Below, piece by piece: positions 37,069 through 45,748 of a stretch of DNA of 64,000 nt. This DNA comes from Acidobacteriaceae bacterium (GTDB taxonomy: Bacteria > Acidobacteriota > Terriglobia > Terriglobales > Acidobacteriaceae), in contig PLCS01000007.1 of the NCBI GenBank assembly GCA_003134855.1, forward strand, positions 1 through 64,000, written 5' to 3'. The notes beneath the pieces were generated by a model, which saw nothing but the letters and a program-made list of their open reading frames with translations, did not search any database and was not told the DNA's origin. A program made the position numbers and the translations under genes. The number at the start of each line of letters is the position of its first letter. Positions within the stretch are counted from its first letter, which is position 1.

Positions 37069-37260
37069 ATGAACAGCGCCGAGTTCCAAAGGTGGTTGAA
37101 GAGCAAGGGCGCAAAGTTCGATCGTTCGCGGGGCAAAGGTTCCCATATGTACGTGACCTTGAATGGCAAGACCACCGTAATGCCCACGCACAGCGCCGAG
37201 ATGCGCACCGGCACAGTCGAGAGCATCAAGCACCAGCTCGGTCTGAAGGGAGAAAAGTGA
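37069..37260 (+). CDS. hicA: HicA-type toxin
   Basis: A 63-residue dsRNA-binding-fold mRNA interferase. FQRWLKSKGAKFDRSRGKGSHMYVTLNGKTTVMPTHSAEMRTGTVESIKHQLGL carries the catalytic GSH (His) motif of HicA. Its stop codon overlaps the hicB start (TGATG), so the pair is translationally coupled. The gene is toxin-first, as usual for hicAB. Confidence 0.92.
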   Translation: MNSAEFQRWLKSKGAKFDRSRGKGSHMYVTLNGKTTVMPTHSAEMRTGTVESIKHQLGLKGEK

Positions 37261-37685
37261 TGCTGCAATACGCCGCAAAGTTGACCCCCGGCCTTCCGGA
37301 AGAGGGCGGCTACACTGTGACCTTCCGCGATGTGCCCGAAGCGATCACCGATGGCGAAACGTTGGAAGACGCGCTCAAATACGCGGCTGAAGCATTGGAG
37401 TTGGCTCTGGAGCATTATCTCGATGAACGCCGCCAGAGTCCCATTCCTACCCCTCCACGGAAGGGAGAATATCTCATCGCATTGCCCGTGAGCCTCTCGC
37501 TCAAGTGCGCTCTGCTCAATGAGATGATTCGCCAGAAAGTGCGTCCGGCGGAGTTGGCCAAGCGTCTGAAGACGAGCAAGCAGGAGGTCAATCGGCTCAC
37601 CACCTTGTCTCATGCCACCAAAGTGGACCGAATCGCCGAAGCCTTCCATGTTCTCGGCAAGGAACTCACCATATCGGTTGCTTAG
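37260..37685 (+). CDS. hicB: HicB-type antitoxin
   Basis: A 141-residue protein. The N-terminal HicB partial RNase-H-like fold (YAAKLTPGLPEEGGYTVTFRDVPEAITDGETLEDALKYAAEALELAL) is followed by a Pro-rich linker and a C-terminal DNA-binding region (VRPAELAKRLKTSKQEVNRLTTLSHATKVDRIAEAFHVLGKEL). It should bind HicA and repress the promoter through the palindrome upstream. Starts on the hicA stop codon. Confidence 0.92.
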   Translation: MLQYAAKLTPGLPEEGGYTVTFRDVPEAITDGETLEDALKYAAEALELALEHYLDERRQSPIPTPPRKGEYLIALPVSLSLKCALLNEMIRQKVRPAELAKRLKTSKQEVNRLTTLSHATKVDRIAEAFHVLGKELTISVA

Positions 37686-37784
37686 TGGGCCGGGTGCCCA
37701 AAGGCAGGACGTTATGCGGAGAAAGAGTGGACTGCCACCCGTTTGAGAAACCGTTTCGGAATAGGTTCCTGCCGCCTCTTCCGC

Positions 37785-37790
37785 TACAAT
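37785..37790 (+). promoter_or_regulatory. -10-like TACAAT 7 nt before lpxD ATG
   Basis: TACAAT-tccatcc-ATG with no ribosome-binding site implies a leaderless lpxD transcript. No clear -35. Confidence 0.4.
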
Positions 37791-37797
37791 TCCATCC

Positions 37798-38841
37798 ATG
37801 AAGCTAGGCGAATTGGCAACAAAGCTGGGTGCGGAGCTGCGCGGAGACGCGGAGCTGGAAATCACTGGTGTGAAAGGGATTGAGGAGGCCGGGCCGGCGG
37901 AGATCACCTTCGTGGCCAATCCCAAGTACGCGGGGCTGGCGCGCAAAACGCGGGCCGCGGCCGTGCTGGTCGAGCCGGAGTTTCCGGAGATTGAAGCGGC
38001 GACGCTCAGGCTGAAAAATCCTTATCTTGCCTTCTCGCGCGCGCTGGGCTTCTTTTATCAGCCGCCGGCTTACGCGCCGGGAATTCATCCGACGGCGGTG
38101 ATCGACCCCACGGCGGTGATCGGCGCGGATGCGCACATTGGGGCTTATGTCGTGATCGGTCCGCGCGTGAAGCTGGGCGATCATGCCACGCTGCTGCCTC
38201 ACGTAGTCCTCTATCCCGGCGTCGAGGCAGGCAGAAATCTCTTTGCTCATGCGCACGCCGTGATGCGCGAAGACTGCATTCTGGGCGACGACGTGACGCT
38301 GGAGAATGGCGTCATCATCGGCGCCGACGGCTTCGGCTTCGCCAAGAACGAAGACGGCCACTGGGAGAAGATTCCGCAGTCGGGGCCGGTGCGGCTGGGC
38401 AACCGCGTGGACGTGCAGGCCAACGCCACCATCGACCGGGCGACGGTGGGCGAAACGCGCATCGGCGACGGAACCAAGGTGGACAATCTCGTCCAGGTGG
38501 GGCACGCCTCGCACGTCGGAGAGAATACGCTGATCTGCGCGCAGACAGGCCTGGCCGGCTCGTCGATCATCGGAAACAATGTGATCCTCACGGGACAGAC
38601 CGGCGTGGCGGGCCACTGCACAGTGGGCGACGGCGTGATTCTGACCGCGCAATCGGCGGTCTCGCACGATGTGCCGGCAGGAAAGGTCATCTCCGGCTCG
38701 CCCGGCTTTGACAATCGCGTCTGGCTGCGGGCGGTGAGCCTCTTCCAACGGCTGCCGGAGCTGGCCAAGCGGCTGGATCGGGTGGAAAAGAAGCTGGCGG
38801 CCCAGGAGCAAACAGAAGGTGCGAACGGGAGCGAGAAGTGA
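37798..38841 (+). CDS. lpxD: UDP-3-O-acylglucosamine N-acyltransferase LpxD
   Basis: A 347-residue lipid A enzyme. An N-terminal uridine-binding domain (ITGVKGIEEAGPAEITFVANPKY) is followed by a left-handed beta-helix of hexapeptide repeats (IDPTAVIGADAHIGAYVVIGP onward) and a C-terminal helix. The catalytic His region is in GADGFGFAKNEDGHWEKIPQ; YPGVEAGRNLFAHAHAV and VGHASHVGENTLICAQTG belong to the family pattern. It adds the N-linked hydroxyacyl chain and shows that the organism makes lipid A. It overlaps the following lipoprotein gene by 4 bp, so the two form an operon. Confidence 0.95.
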   Translation: MKLGELATKLGAELRGDAELEITGVKGIEEAGPAEITFVANPKYAGLARKTRAAAVLVEPEFPEIEAATLRLKNPYLAFSRALGFFYQPPAYAPGIHPTAVIDPTAVIGADAHIGAYVVIGPRVKLGDHATLLPHVVLYPGVEAGRNLFAHAHAVMREDCILGDDVTLENGVIIGADGFGFAKNEDGHWEKIPQSGPVRLGNRVDVQANATIDRATVGETRIGDGTKVDNLVQVGHASHVGENTLICAQTGLAGSSIIGNNVILTGQTGVAGHCTVGDGVILTAQSAVSHDVPAGKVISGSPGFDNRVWLRAVSLFQRLPELAKRLDRVEKKLAAQEQTEGANGSEK

Positions 38842-39191
38842 GAATCAGAGCCGCGTTTCTTTCTGCTGTGCTGCTCGCCCTGGCGGCTTGCCACTCCTAC
38901 CACGTTGATGCAACGGTGGAAAACCGCACCGGCGGGGCGATTCAACTGCTGGAGGTGGATTACCCCAGCGCCAGCTTCGGAGCCGACAGCCTGGCGGCGG
39001 GCGCGGTCTTGCCTTATCGCATCCAGTTGCGCGGCAATGGGCTGCTGAAGGTGCAGTACACCGCAAGCGACGGGCGGCAGACGCAGGTGGAAGGCCCCGC
39101 GCTGGCCGAGCGGCAGGAGGGCCGGATTGAGATTGTGCTGCTGCCGGGAGGCAAAGCGGAGTTTCATCCCCAACTGACTCCGCAACCCTGA
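38838..39191 (+). CDS. Small lipoprotein of unknown function
   Basis: A 117-residue protein starting at a GTG that overlaps the lpxD stop by 4 bp. The signal peptide ends in a lipobox (LALAACHS, Cys near residue 18), so it should be lipid-anchored. The mature part is beta-rich (DATVENRTGGAIQLLEVDYPSAS, LPYRIQLRGNGLLKVQYT). No known domain. Co-transcription with lpxD suggests an outer-membrane setting. A strong terminator follows. Confidence 0.65.
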   Translation: MRIRAAFLSAVLLALAACHSYHVDATVENRTGGAIQLLEVDYPSASFGADSLAAGAVLPYRIQLRGNGLLKVQYTASDGRQTQVEGPALAERQEGRIEIVLLPGGKAEFHPQLTPQP

Positions 39192-39207
39192 TCATTCCTT
39201 TTGCATG

Positions 39208-39237
39208 GAAAGGGCGCGGCCAAGGCCGCGCCCTTTC
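39208..39237. terminator. Strong bidirectional terminator
   Basis: A 14-bp perfect stem GAAAGGGCGCGGCC / GGCCGCGCCCTTTC with a 2-nt loop, between the lpxD operon and the convergent secreted-protein gene. The A/T ends serve as U-tracts on both strands. Confidence 0.85.
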
Positions 39238-39243
39238 ATAGCA

Positions 39244-40194
39244 TCAGCGCACAATGCCCTTGAAGAGCGGGGATTGCAGGAGGCTGTTGAACTGCGCATC
39301 GGTGGTCGAGAAGTGGAGCGACATGCGCCCGGCCTCGGAGGAGATGGAGGTAGCGGTCAGCGCCTGCTTTTCCGGTTCCGTACCGCTTGCCTTGCGTAAC
39401 GCCAGTCCAGCCTGCAAGAGCGAAGTCAGCGTCGACGAGGCGAAGCTGTCGCCGGTGGCGATGGTGAGGTCGAACTTGACGCCGTGCTGGAAGTTCATCG
39501 AGTACCAGGAGGCCTGCAGGTGCTTTTTCACGGTGTCAAAGTCGGTGAGCGAACCGGCCTCGCCCAGGATCTGGCGCATCATCGTCTGGGTGCCTTTCTG
39601 GTCGAGGATGCTCCACAACGGCTCGGATTCCACGGACCTCATCGCGTCCATCATCGGCGCGTTGGTGAGCAGGCTGGGCGAGATGCCGTCGCGGGCATCC
39701 AGAGCCTTTGTCACCGAATCGCTGCCGCCGAAGACCATGGTGGCGGGATCCACGAAACAGACCACCATGCCGGTCTTGGCCAGCGGATAGACCTTGTTGG
39801 TGCGCACCAGCGTGGCTTTCAGCTTCTGCTTGCGGAAGTTGGCCAGGATGTCCGCGACCGAGAACTGGCCCTGGGCGACGCCGACGGTATCCAGCTTGTC
39901 GTCCCCATCCTTGGCGCGAAAGAGGGCAAAGGCCAACTGCTCGACATCGTGGTTTTCGTTCAGACCGGAGTTTTTCAGCGCATCTTCAAAGCGCTTGAGC
40001 TCGGGCGGCATTACGCGCTCGCGCAAATCCATAGCCGATGTCGAGTTCTCCATCGCGTGATAGTCGATGGCCACCAACTGCTGGACGTCATGCGGAATGG
40101 CGGTGCTGGCATTGGCGGACAACTGCGCCGCCGGAAGCGACCCGGCCGCGGCAAAAAAGATCGCGGGTATTGCAACTCTCAGGATAGCCTTCAA
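39244..40194 (-). CDS. Secreted protein of unknown function
   Basis: A ~316-residue protein. The likely start is TTG 40194: GGAGG lies 8 nt upstream and the product then opens with a compact signal peptide (KAILRVAIPAIFFAAAGSLPAAQ). ATG 40221 would add nine polar residues. The mature part alternates helices and strands (VQQLVAIDYHAMENS, LVRTNKVYPLAKTGMVVCFVDPATMVFGGSDSVTKALDAR). I recognise no domain; it resembles uncharacterised acidobacterial envelope proteins. Confidence 0.6.
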   Translation of the reverse strand: MKAILRVAIPAIFFAAAGSLPAAQLSANASTAIPHDVQQLVAIDYHAMENSTSAMDLRERVMPPELKRFEDALKNSGLNENHDVEQLAFALFRAKDGDDKLDTVGVAQGQFSVADILANFRKQKLKATLVRTNKVYPLAKTGMVVCFVDPATMVFGGSDSVTKALDARDGISPSLLTNAPMMDAMRSVESEPLWSILDQKGTQTMMRQILGEAGSLTDFDTVKKHLQASWYSMNFQHGVKFDLTIATGDSFASSTLTSLLQAGLALRKASGTEPEKQALTATSISSEAGRMSLHFSTTDAQFNSLLQSPLFKGIVR

Positions 40195-40289
40195 TGAATT
40201 TTCCTCCACAGGCGCGGCCATGGTCCACAACGCCGCTCTTGTTCCCTTTTCATTTTACCCGTTCGCCGGGCAGGGGAGCGGTAAGCCTT

Positions 40290-41228
40290 TCAAGCCGGCC
40301 TGGCCGCTGAGGCCTCTCCCGGCCAGGCCAGAGGAGCCTCAAGGCGGCGCTCCAGAATCTTGGTCTGCGCATCGAACCCTATTAATTGACGCATCCACTC
40401 GCTCTCCCGCTCACAGGCAGCCTCGGGAAGCAGTCCGATGATCTCGCCCTCGACGGGCGCGGCCTTGTGGCGCAGAGCCAGCGCCGTGGCCGCGCGAAAG
40501 ACCTGGGAGATGGGCGTGACCTCGAAATCGGTGATGTTCATGGAGAGCTGCGCGCGTCCGTGGACCAGAACTCCCATGGCCTTGACGCCCTTCAGTCCGC
40601 CGGAAGCGGCGCGAATCTCGCGAGCCACGGCGCGCACCATGGCCACGTCGGCCGAATCGAAATAGATGTTGTAGGCCACCAAAAACTTGCGCGCGCCCAC
40701 CGCGCAGGCGCCGGCGGTAGGATGGATCAGCGGGCCGCCGATGTCCGGGCGGCGCGACGTATCTTTGCCACCCGCCTCCAGCAACCCCTCAAACTGCCCC
40801 CGCCGCACTTCTTCGAGATTAGCCCGGTCGGGCCTGGCGGCGGCCGCCTCGTAAAAGAAGACCGGCACGTTGAAGCGGCGCCAGATTTCCAGGCCCGCCT
40901 GCCGGGCCAGCAGCGCGCACTGCTCCAGCTTGATGCCGGAGATGGGCACAAAGGGAATCACGTCGGCCGCGCCGATGCGCGGATGAACCCCCTGCTGGCG
41001 GGTCAGGTCGATCAGCTCGGCAGCCTTGCCCGCGCCGCGCACCGCCGACTCCACCACCGCCGCCGGATCGCCGGCCACGGTCACCACCGAGCGGTTGTGC
41101 GCCGCGTCCATCGAACAGTCGAGCAGATGCACTCCCTCGACGCGCATCGCCGCCACAATGGCCTCGACCCGCCGGGCATCCTTGCCCTCGGAAAAGTTCG
41201 GCACGCACTCGACGACCGCTCCGCTCAT
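40290..41228 (-). CDS. ftcD: Glutamate formimidoyltransferase
   Basis: A 312-residue enzyme of histidine breakdown: it moves the formimino group from N-formimino-glutamate to tetrahydrofolate. The N-terminal half shows VECVPNFSEGKDARRVEAIV and LDCSMDAAHNRSVVTVAGDP (active-site His), VHPRIGAADVIPFVPISG, and the C-terminal half NIYFDSADVAMVRAVAREIR and AQLSMNITDFEVTPI. There is no fused cyclodeaminase domain. AAAGGAA lies just before the ATG. No other hut genes are in the window. Confidence 0.92.
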   Translation of the reverse strand: MSGAVVECVPNFSEGKDARRVEAIVAAMRVEGVHLLDCSMDAAHNRSVVTVAGDPAAVVESAVRGAGKAAELIDLTRQQGVHPRIGAADVIPFVPISGIKLEQCALLARQAGLEIWRRFNVPVFFYEAAAARPDRANLEEVRRGQFEGLLEAGGKDTSRRPDIGGPLIHPTAGACAVGARKFLVAYNIYFDSADVAMVRAVAREIRAASGGLKGVKAMGVLVHGRAQLSMNITDFEVTPISQVFRAATALALRHKAAPVEGEIIGLLPEAACERESEWMRQLIGFDAQTKILERRLEAPLAWPGEASAARPA

Positions 41229-41263
41229 GATTCCTTTCGCGCGTACGGATAGTGCAAAAAGAT

Positions 41264-41312
41264 GGGGTGCCCCACCCTCGCCGCGTTCTTGCTTTTGCGG
41301 CTAGGGTGGGAT
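41264..41312 (+). repeat. Dispersed hairpin repeat family B, copy 3
   Basis: GGGGTGCCCCACCCTCGCCG, then CGTTCTTGCTTTTGCGG, then CTAGGGTGGGAT. The outer ends (CCCACCCT and AGGGTGGG) pair, and so do CCGC and GCGG, giving a hairpin. Confidence 0.65.
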
Positions 41313-41327
41313 TTCACAATGCTCTCA

Positions 41328-42173
41328 TCACTTCCAGAACGTATAGCCCAACTGCACCTGGATGCTGGCGTTGACGCCGGGGTTGCGGTCGCCCAGCGAG
41401 GCCGAGGAGATGTGAACGCCGCTCACTCCCAGGTCGATCGACCGCTTGGCGCGCGTGAAGTAATGAATGCCGGCGCCGCCCTGCGGCGAAAAATTCCACA
41501 CGCAGGTTCCCCCGTCAAGATAAACCGTCTGGCCGTTGATCGTTTGCGTGCCCAGGAAATTTGGCGGAAACTTGTGGGTCGTATAAATCAGCCCGCCCGC
41601 GGCCTGGAACCAGGGCTGAATGCGCTGCGATTTGGTCAGTAAATTCCAGCGCAGAATCACCGGCGTCAGGCTGACGCCGGTGAATGTGCCGCCGCCATAC
41701 CGTAGCGGGCAGGTAAAGGGTATCCCCGTCGTCTCGTCGGAACAGGTAGAATTCGCGACGTGCGGTGCCGGTGTGTAGGCCTGCCACAACGGCATGATGT
41801 TGCCGGCGAACTCGAACTGGCCGCTGAGGAGACCGGCATGAAAGACCGGGGTCAGCGGCTTGCCCAACTGGAAGCCGGCCGAGAGAAATTTATAGCTCGA
41901 GCGGTCGCCCACGCCGTTGCCATAGTTGACGAAGGGGCCGTACTCCCAGCTTTTGTTCTCGCGGACATTCGCGACGGGATTAAAATCCGCAGCGGAGATT
42001 ACTTTCAAACCAGGTCCAACCAGCACAACAAATTTTCTATCCCCGGTCGAGTTTGTCGTCTCTTTCGATTCCGTCGTAGAGCCCGCTGGAAGTTGGGCAG
42101 AGGCAAACCTCATCCCCACCATGATGCTTCCCGCCATCAAGAAATACGCAAAAAACTTGGCAGTTCCGGTCAA
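41328..42173 (-). CDS. Lipid A 3-O-deacylase (PagL)-like outer-membrane protein
   Basis: A ~281-residue protein. TTG 42173 is chosen because GGAAGGAAA lies upstream and the product then starts with a signal peptide (FFAYFLMAGSIMVGMRFASAQ); ATG 42212 would add 13 residues. The C-terminal half forms amphipathic strands ending in FWK, like a small beta-barrel. It contains VHISSASLGDRNPGVN, the PagL HxSxA motif (His-Ser of the catalytic triad). PagL removes an ester-linked acyl chain from lipid A at the outer membrane. It is longer than PagL itself (~170 residues), as in the wider acyloxyacyl-hydrolase family. Confidence 0.7.
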   Translation of the reverse strand: MTGTAKFFAYFLMAGSIMVGMRFASAQLPAGSTTESKETTNSTGDRKFVVLVGPGLKVISAADFNPVANVRENKSWEYGPFVNYGNGVGDRSSYKFLSAGFQLGKPLTPVFHAGLLSGQFEFAGNIMPLWQAYTPAPHVANSTCSDETTGIPFTCPLRYGGGTFTGVSLTPVILRWNLLTKSQRIQPWFQAAGGLIYTTHKFPPNFLGTQTINGQTVYLDGGTCVWNFSPQGGAGIHYFTRAKRSIDLGVSGVHISSASLGDRNPGVNASIQVQLGYTFWK

Positions 42174-42211
42174 TGTACTTTCCTTCCCTGAGTAAAATTC
42201 AAGAATCCCCA

Positions 42212-42240
42212 CAAAAAGGCCGCCACAACCGGGCGGCCTC
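42212..42240 (-). terminator. Intrinsic terminator of yebC
   Basis: On the minus strand AGGCCGCC and GGCGGCCT form an 8-bp stem with a 7-nt loop followed by TTTTG, about 25 bp after the yebC stop codon. Confidence 0.8.
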
Positions 42241-42263
42241 TTCCTTGCCTGCCCGACCGGGTG

Positions 42264-43010
42264 TTAGCCGGCCGCCGCTTCCATCTGATCGGCGCTCATG
42301 TCGAAGTTCGAATAGACGTTCTGGGTATCGTCGCAGTCTTCCAGAACCTCCAGCAGGCGGATCATCTGAGTGGCCTCTTTGCCCTCCAGCTTGGTGTAGG
42401 TGGAGGCGACCATCGTTACCTCGCACATCACCGTGGGAATGTGGGCGGCTTTGATGGCCGCGGCGACGCGCTCGTGATCGGCGGGATCGGAGACGATCTC
42501 CCAGGTGTCGCCTTCGTCGTTCAGGTCTTCGCCGCCATGTTCGAGCACGATGTCCATCAACTGCTCTTCCGTGGCCGCATTCTTCTCGACGGCGATGAGA
42601 CCCTTCTTATGGAACATGAAGCGCACTGAGCCAGTCTCGCCCAGGTTGCCGCCGTTTTTCGCGAAGGCGTGGCGGATCTCGCTCACCGCGCGGTTGCGGT
42701 TGTCGGTCAGCGTTTCCACAATGACGGCAACGCCGCCGGGGCCGTAGCCCTCGAAGTTGATCTCCTCGTAGCTGAGGCCTTCCAGTTCGCCGGTGCCGCG
42801 CTGGATGGCGCGCTTGATGTTGTCTTGCGGCATATTCTCGGCCTTGGCCGCCAGAACCGCGGTTCGCAGCCGGGCGTTAGTGTCGGGGTTGCCGCCGCCT
42901 TTGGCCGATACGGCTATTTCCCTGAGCAACCGGGTGAAGATCTTGCCGCGCTTGGCATCCAGCGCGCCCTTCTTGTGCTTGATAGTGGCCCACTTTGAAT
43001 GGCCGGACAT
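42264..43010 (-). CDS. yebC: YebC/PmpR family regulator
   Basis: A 248-residue protein, full length, opening MSGHSKWATIKHKKGALDAKRGKIFTRLLREI, the YebC signature. ENMPQDNIKRAIQRGTGEL, YEGYGPGGVAVIVETLTDNRNR (as NFEGYGPGG here) and EVTMVASTYTKLEG follow. The family was described as DNA-binding regulators, and later work points to relief of ribosome stalling at proline runs; both are family knowledge. GAGGT lies upstream of ATG 43010. It diverges from purQ across ~135 bp. Confidence 0.95.
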   Translation of the reverse strand: MSGHSKWATIKHKKGALDAKRGKIFTRLLREIAVSAKGGGNPDTNARLRTAVLAAKAENMPQDNIKRAIQRGTGELEGLSYEEINFEGYGPGGVAVIVETLTDNRNRAVSEIRHAFAKNGGNLGETGSVRFMFHKKGLIAVEKNAATEEQLMDIVLEHGGEDLNDEGDTWEIVSDPADHERVAAAIKAAHIPTVMCEVTMVASTYTKLEGKEATQMIRLLEVLEDCDDTQNVYSNFDMSADQMEAAAG

Positions 43011-43134
43011 AAGTACCTCAGTGAGAGTGAAAAATGGCGGCGCGGGCACGCGCCTGACCTAGTGAGTATATCACCGGGAAGGGACAGCTTTTCTTCGACA
43101 ATCGGCTCGGAAAGCCATTCCAGCGCCAAGCTGT

Positions 43135-43140
43135 TACCCT
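43135..43140 (+). promoter_or_regulatory. -10-like TACCCT 6 nt before purQ ATG
   Basis: TACCCT-agaagc-ATG with no ribosome-binding site suggests a leaderless purQ mRNA. The -35 is not obvious. Confidence 0.35.
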
Positions 43141-43146
43141 AGAAGC

Positions 43147-43842
43147 ATGAAATTCGGGGTTCTAGTCTTTCCCGGCTCCAACTGCGACCACGACACCTAC
43201 AACGTGATTGCCGAAGTGGCTCACCAGCCCGTCACCTTTCTCTGGCACGACAGCGAGGATTTGCAGGGCGTCGACGCGGTGGTGGTTCCCGGCGGCTTTG
43301 CCTACGGCGACTACCTGCGCACCGGCGCCATTGCGCGCTTTTCGCCGGTGATGCAGGCGGTCAAGCGCTTTGCCGACGGCGGCGGCTTGGTCCTGGGCAT
43401 CTGCAACGGCTTCCAGATTCTGACCGAAGCCGGCCTGCTGCCCGGCGCGCTGATGCGCAATGCCGGACTCAAGTACATCTGCAAGCAGGTTCATCTGCGC
43501 ACGGAAACCGCCGATAGTCCATTTACGAACCAGCTCGTCAAGGGCGATGTGCTGCAAATGCCGATCGGGCACATGGAAGGCAACTACTTCTGCACGCCGG
43601 AAGAGTTGCGCGGGCTGGAGGCAGAGGATCGGATCGCCTTCCGCTACACGACGCCCCAGGGCGAGATCACGCCGGAGGCGAATCCCAACGGCTCGCTGAG
43701 CAACATTGCGGGCATCCTGAACGCCAAAAGAAACGTGTTGGGAATGATGCCCCATCCCGACCGGTCCAGCGAGCTGATCCTGGGTTCGGCGGACGGCTGG
43801 AAAGTCTTCGCTTCGATGATCGCGGCGCTGGCGGCGCACTAG
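43147..43842 (+). CDS. purQ: Phosphoribosylformylglycinamidine synthase subunit PurQ
   Basis: A 231-residue class I glutaminase. It supplies ammonia to PurL in the fourth step of purine synthesis. [14 protein letters not shown] opens the fold, [19 protein letters not shown] follows, the nucleophile Cys is in [13 protein letters not shown], and the His-Glu pair lies in [12 protein letters not shown]. This is the small-type PurQ that works with PurS and PurL; neither gene is adjacent. Confidence 0.96.
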   Translation: MKFGVLVFPGSNCDHDTYNVIAEVAHQPVTFLWHDSEDLQGVDAVVVPGGFAYGDYLRTGAIARFSPVMQAVKRFADGGGLVLGICNGFQILTEAGLLPGALMRNAGLKYICKQVHLRTETADSPFTNQLVKGDVLQMPIGHMEGNYFCTPEELRGLEAEDRIAFRYTTPQGEITPEANPNGSLSNIAGILNAKRNVLGMMPHPDRSSELILGSADGWKVFASMIAALAAH

Positions 43843-43891
43843 GCGGAGTTAGTCGCGCTTCGCGCGAGTTAGCGGAGTTTGCGGAGTTGGC

Positions 43892-43928
43892 TGGGTGCCC
43901 CAGGTCTCGATTTTGAGACTTGGGATAC
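43892..43928 (+). repeat. Dispersed hairpin repeat family B, copy 4
   Basis: TGGGTGCCCCAGGTCTCGAT, then TTTGAGACTTGGGATA; CCAGGTCTC pairs with GAGACTTGG around a short loop. Upstream (43843-43891) lies a GC-rich run of GGAGTT repeats. Confidence 0.55.
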
Positions 43929-43969
43929 CACGAACCTCAACGGTCTTGTTCATGAGGGAATAGCGCGGA

Positions 43970-44830
43970 ATGATTGACATCCATCATCATCTGCTCTACG
44001 GAGTGGACGACGGATCGCCCGACCTGGAAACCTCGCTGGAGATGGCGCGGGAGTCCGCGGCAAACGGCGTTACGCACATCGTCTGCACCCCCCACGCCAG
44101 CTCGCAGTACCCCTACGATGCCCCGCTCATCGAAGAGCGTTACGCGGAGTTATGCGCGGAGCTGGATGGCTGGATGGGCCTGAGCCTGGCCTGCGACTTC
44201 CACATGACCGCGGAGAATATCTACGAGGCCGCGGCCAATCCATTGCGATACTCGATCGACGGTAAAGGCTACCTGCTGATCGAATTCTCCAACACCGCGA
44301 TTCCCCCGCAGATCATCGACGCCATGTTCATGCTGCAATCGGCGGGCTATACGTTGATCATCACCCATCCGGAGCGGTATCCGGCACTGCTGGGCCAGCC
44401 GGAACTTCTGGCGGAGATGATCCGCAAGGGCGGGCTGGTGCAGGTCACCTGCGGCTCGCTTTATGGGCGATTCGGCAAAATGGCGGAGGCCTTTTCCAAC
44501 GAGCTGCTGGAGCGCAACTGGATCAACTTTATCGCCACCGACGCGCACAACAACGAGTGGCGGCCGCCGCACCTGAAGAAGGGCTACGTTTATGTGGCCA
44601 AACGCGCCGGCGTGGAGACGGCGGAACGGCTGTGCGTGACCAACCCGCTCGCCGCCGTCGAGGGAGCGCCGTGGCCGCAGCAGCCCGAGCCTATCGGGCT
44701 ATGGGAGCACGTGCCGATGAAGTTCCGCACTAAGAAGTTTGCCGGCCCGCCGCGCCGGGACGCCGACCCCGGCAACGATGCTCCCGGCTCCGGCAAAGGC
44801 GGCTTTTTCAAGCGGCTGTTTGGGCGTTAA
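43970..44830 (+). CDS. CpsB/CapC-type PHP-family tyrosine phosphatase
   Basis: A 286-residue metal-dependent phosphatase. [22 protein letters not shown] is the N-terminal metal-binding PHP motif, [11 protein letters not shown] the second, [12 protein letters not shown] the third, and [22 protein letters not shown] the fourth. Enzymes of this type (CpsB, YwqE) dephosphorylate the tyrosine kinases that control polysaccharide export. The C-terminal ~40 residues are a basic, Gly/Pro-rich extension ending FFKRLFGR. No matching kinase gene is nearby. Confidence 0.85.
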   Translation: MIDIHHHLLYGVDDGSPDLETSLEMARESAANGVTHIVCTPHASSQYPYDAPLIEERYAELCAELDGWMGLSLACDFHMTAENIYEAAANPLRYSIDGKGYLLIEFSNTAIPPQIIDAMFMLQSAGYTLIITHPERYPALLGQPELLAEMIRKGGLVQVTCGSLYGRFGKMAEAFSNELLERNWINFIATDAHNNEWRPPHLKKGYVYVAKRAGVETAERLCVTNPLAAVEGAPWPQQPEPIGLWEHVPMKFRTKKFAGPPRRDADPGNDAPGSGKGGFFKRLFGR

Positions 44831-44926
44831 GGAACCTCTGAAAAGTCCAGCTTTGTGTCAGGGCACGACTTCAGTCGTGCCGTAAATGCCACAAAATGAG
44901 CCGGGCTTTAGCCCCTGAGGGAATGC
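44831..44926 (+). repeat. Dispersed repeat family A, full single copy
   Basis: Hairpin GGCACGACTTCAGTCGTGCC, then CCGGGCTTTAGCCCCTGAGG and GAATG. It serves as the reference for the intact second-hairpin end GGGCTTTAGCCCCTGAGG. Confidence 0.75.
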
Positions 44927-44993
44927 CGGTCCGCAAAATTGACCTGTATAAAGCGGCAACGAGCGCGGCTATTCTGTTCCCTGTTCTCTGTCC

Positions 44994-45740
44994 CTATAGC
45001 CCCAGCCCGCCATCTACGGCCAGCACCTGACCGGTGATGAAGTGCGGCCCGGCGGCAAAGAAGAGCACCGCTTGGGCCACGTCTTCCACGCTGCCGTTGC
45101 GCCGCATGGGCGTCTTGGACGCAAAATGCGCCGCCTGGCCAGCGCCGCGCTCAATCTCCTCTGCCTCCAGCGCAATCCATCCGGGCGCGACGCAGTTGAC
45201 GCTCACTTCGGGGGCAAAAGCTTTGGCCATCGCCTGGGTGAGCGAATGCAGCGCGGCTTTTGATGCGCAATAGTGCGCGTGATTGGCCCAGGCATGAATG
45301 CCTCCCAGCGAGCCGATGTTGACAATTCTGCCCTTGGCGGCGCGCAGTGCGGTGAGCGCCTCGCGCGCCACCAGAAACGGCCCGCGCGCATTGGTCTCGA
45401 AGACCGCATCCCACTGGTCGAGAGTGAGCGAGTCCAGCGGAGCGGATGCAAAGACGGCGGCATTGTTCACGACGAGATCGAGCCGCCCGAAAGAGCCCAC
45501 GGTCGCGGCGACGGCGGCGCGCACCGAAGCCTCGGAGCGCACATCGCACTCGATAGCCAGCGCGCGGCGGCCCAGGCTCTCGATTTCGCTCGCTGTTTGG
45601 GCAGCTTCAGCGCGGGAGCTGCGGAAGGTGAGGGCCACATCCGCGCCGGCCCGCGCCAGGGCCAGCGCAATGCCCCGGCCCACGCGCCGCGCGCCACCGG
45701 TGAGTAGTGCCGATTTGCCGTCGAGGGGTTGGTTGGTCAT
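44994..45740 (-). CDS. Short-chain dehydrogenase/reductase
   Basis: A 248-residue SDR. NAD(P) motif TGGARRVGRGIALALARAG, then NNAAVF (the NNAG-like motif), the catalytic Ser in IVNIGSLGG, and YxxxK in HYCASKAAL. PGWIALEAEEIE and FITGQVLAVDGGLGL close the fold. It resembles FabG and pteridine-reductase-like enzymes; the substrate is unknown. ATG 45740 starts the conserved part. A longer frame to 45845 runs through a dispersed repeat and a MITE and is rejected. A family-A hairpin ends about 10 bp before the ATG. Confidence 0.88.
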   Translation of the reverse strand: MTNQPLDGKSALLTGGARRVGRGIALALARAGADVALTFRSSRAEAAQTASEIESLGRRALAIECDVRSEASVRAAVAATVGSFGRLDLVVNNAAVFASAPLDSLTLDQWDAVFETNARGPFLVAREALTALRAAKGRIVNIGSLGGIHAWANHAHYCASKAALHSLTQAMAKAFAPEVSVNCVAPGWIALEAEEIERGAGQAAHFASKTPMRRNGSVEDVAQAVLFFAAGPHFITGQVLAVDGGLGL

Positions 45741-45748
45741 TGTTCTGC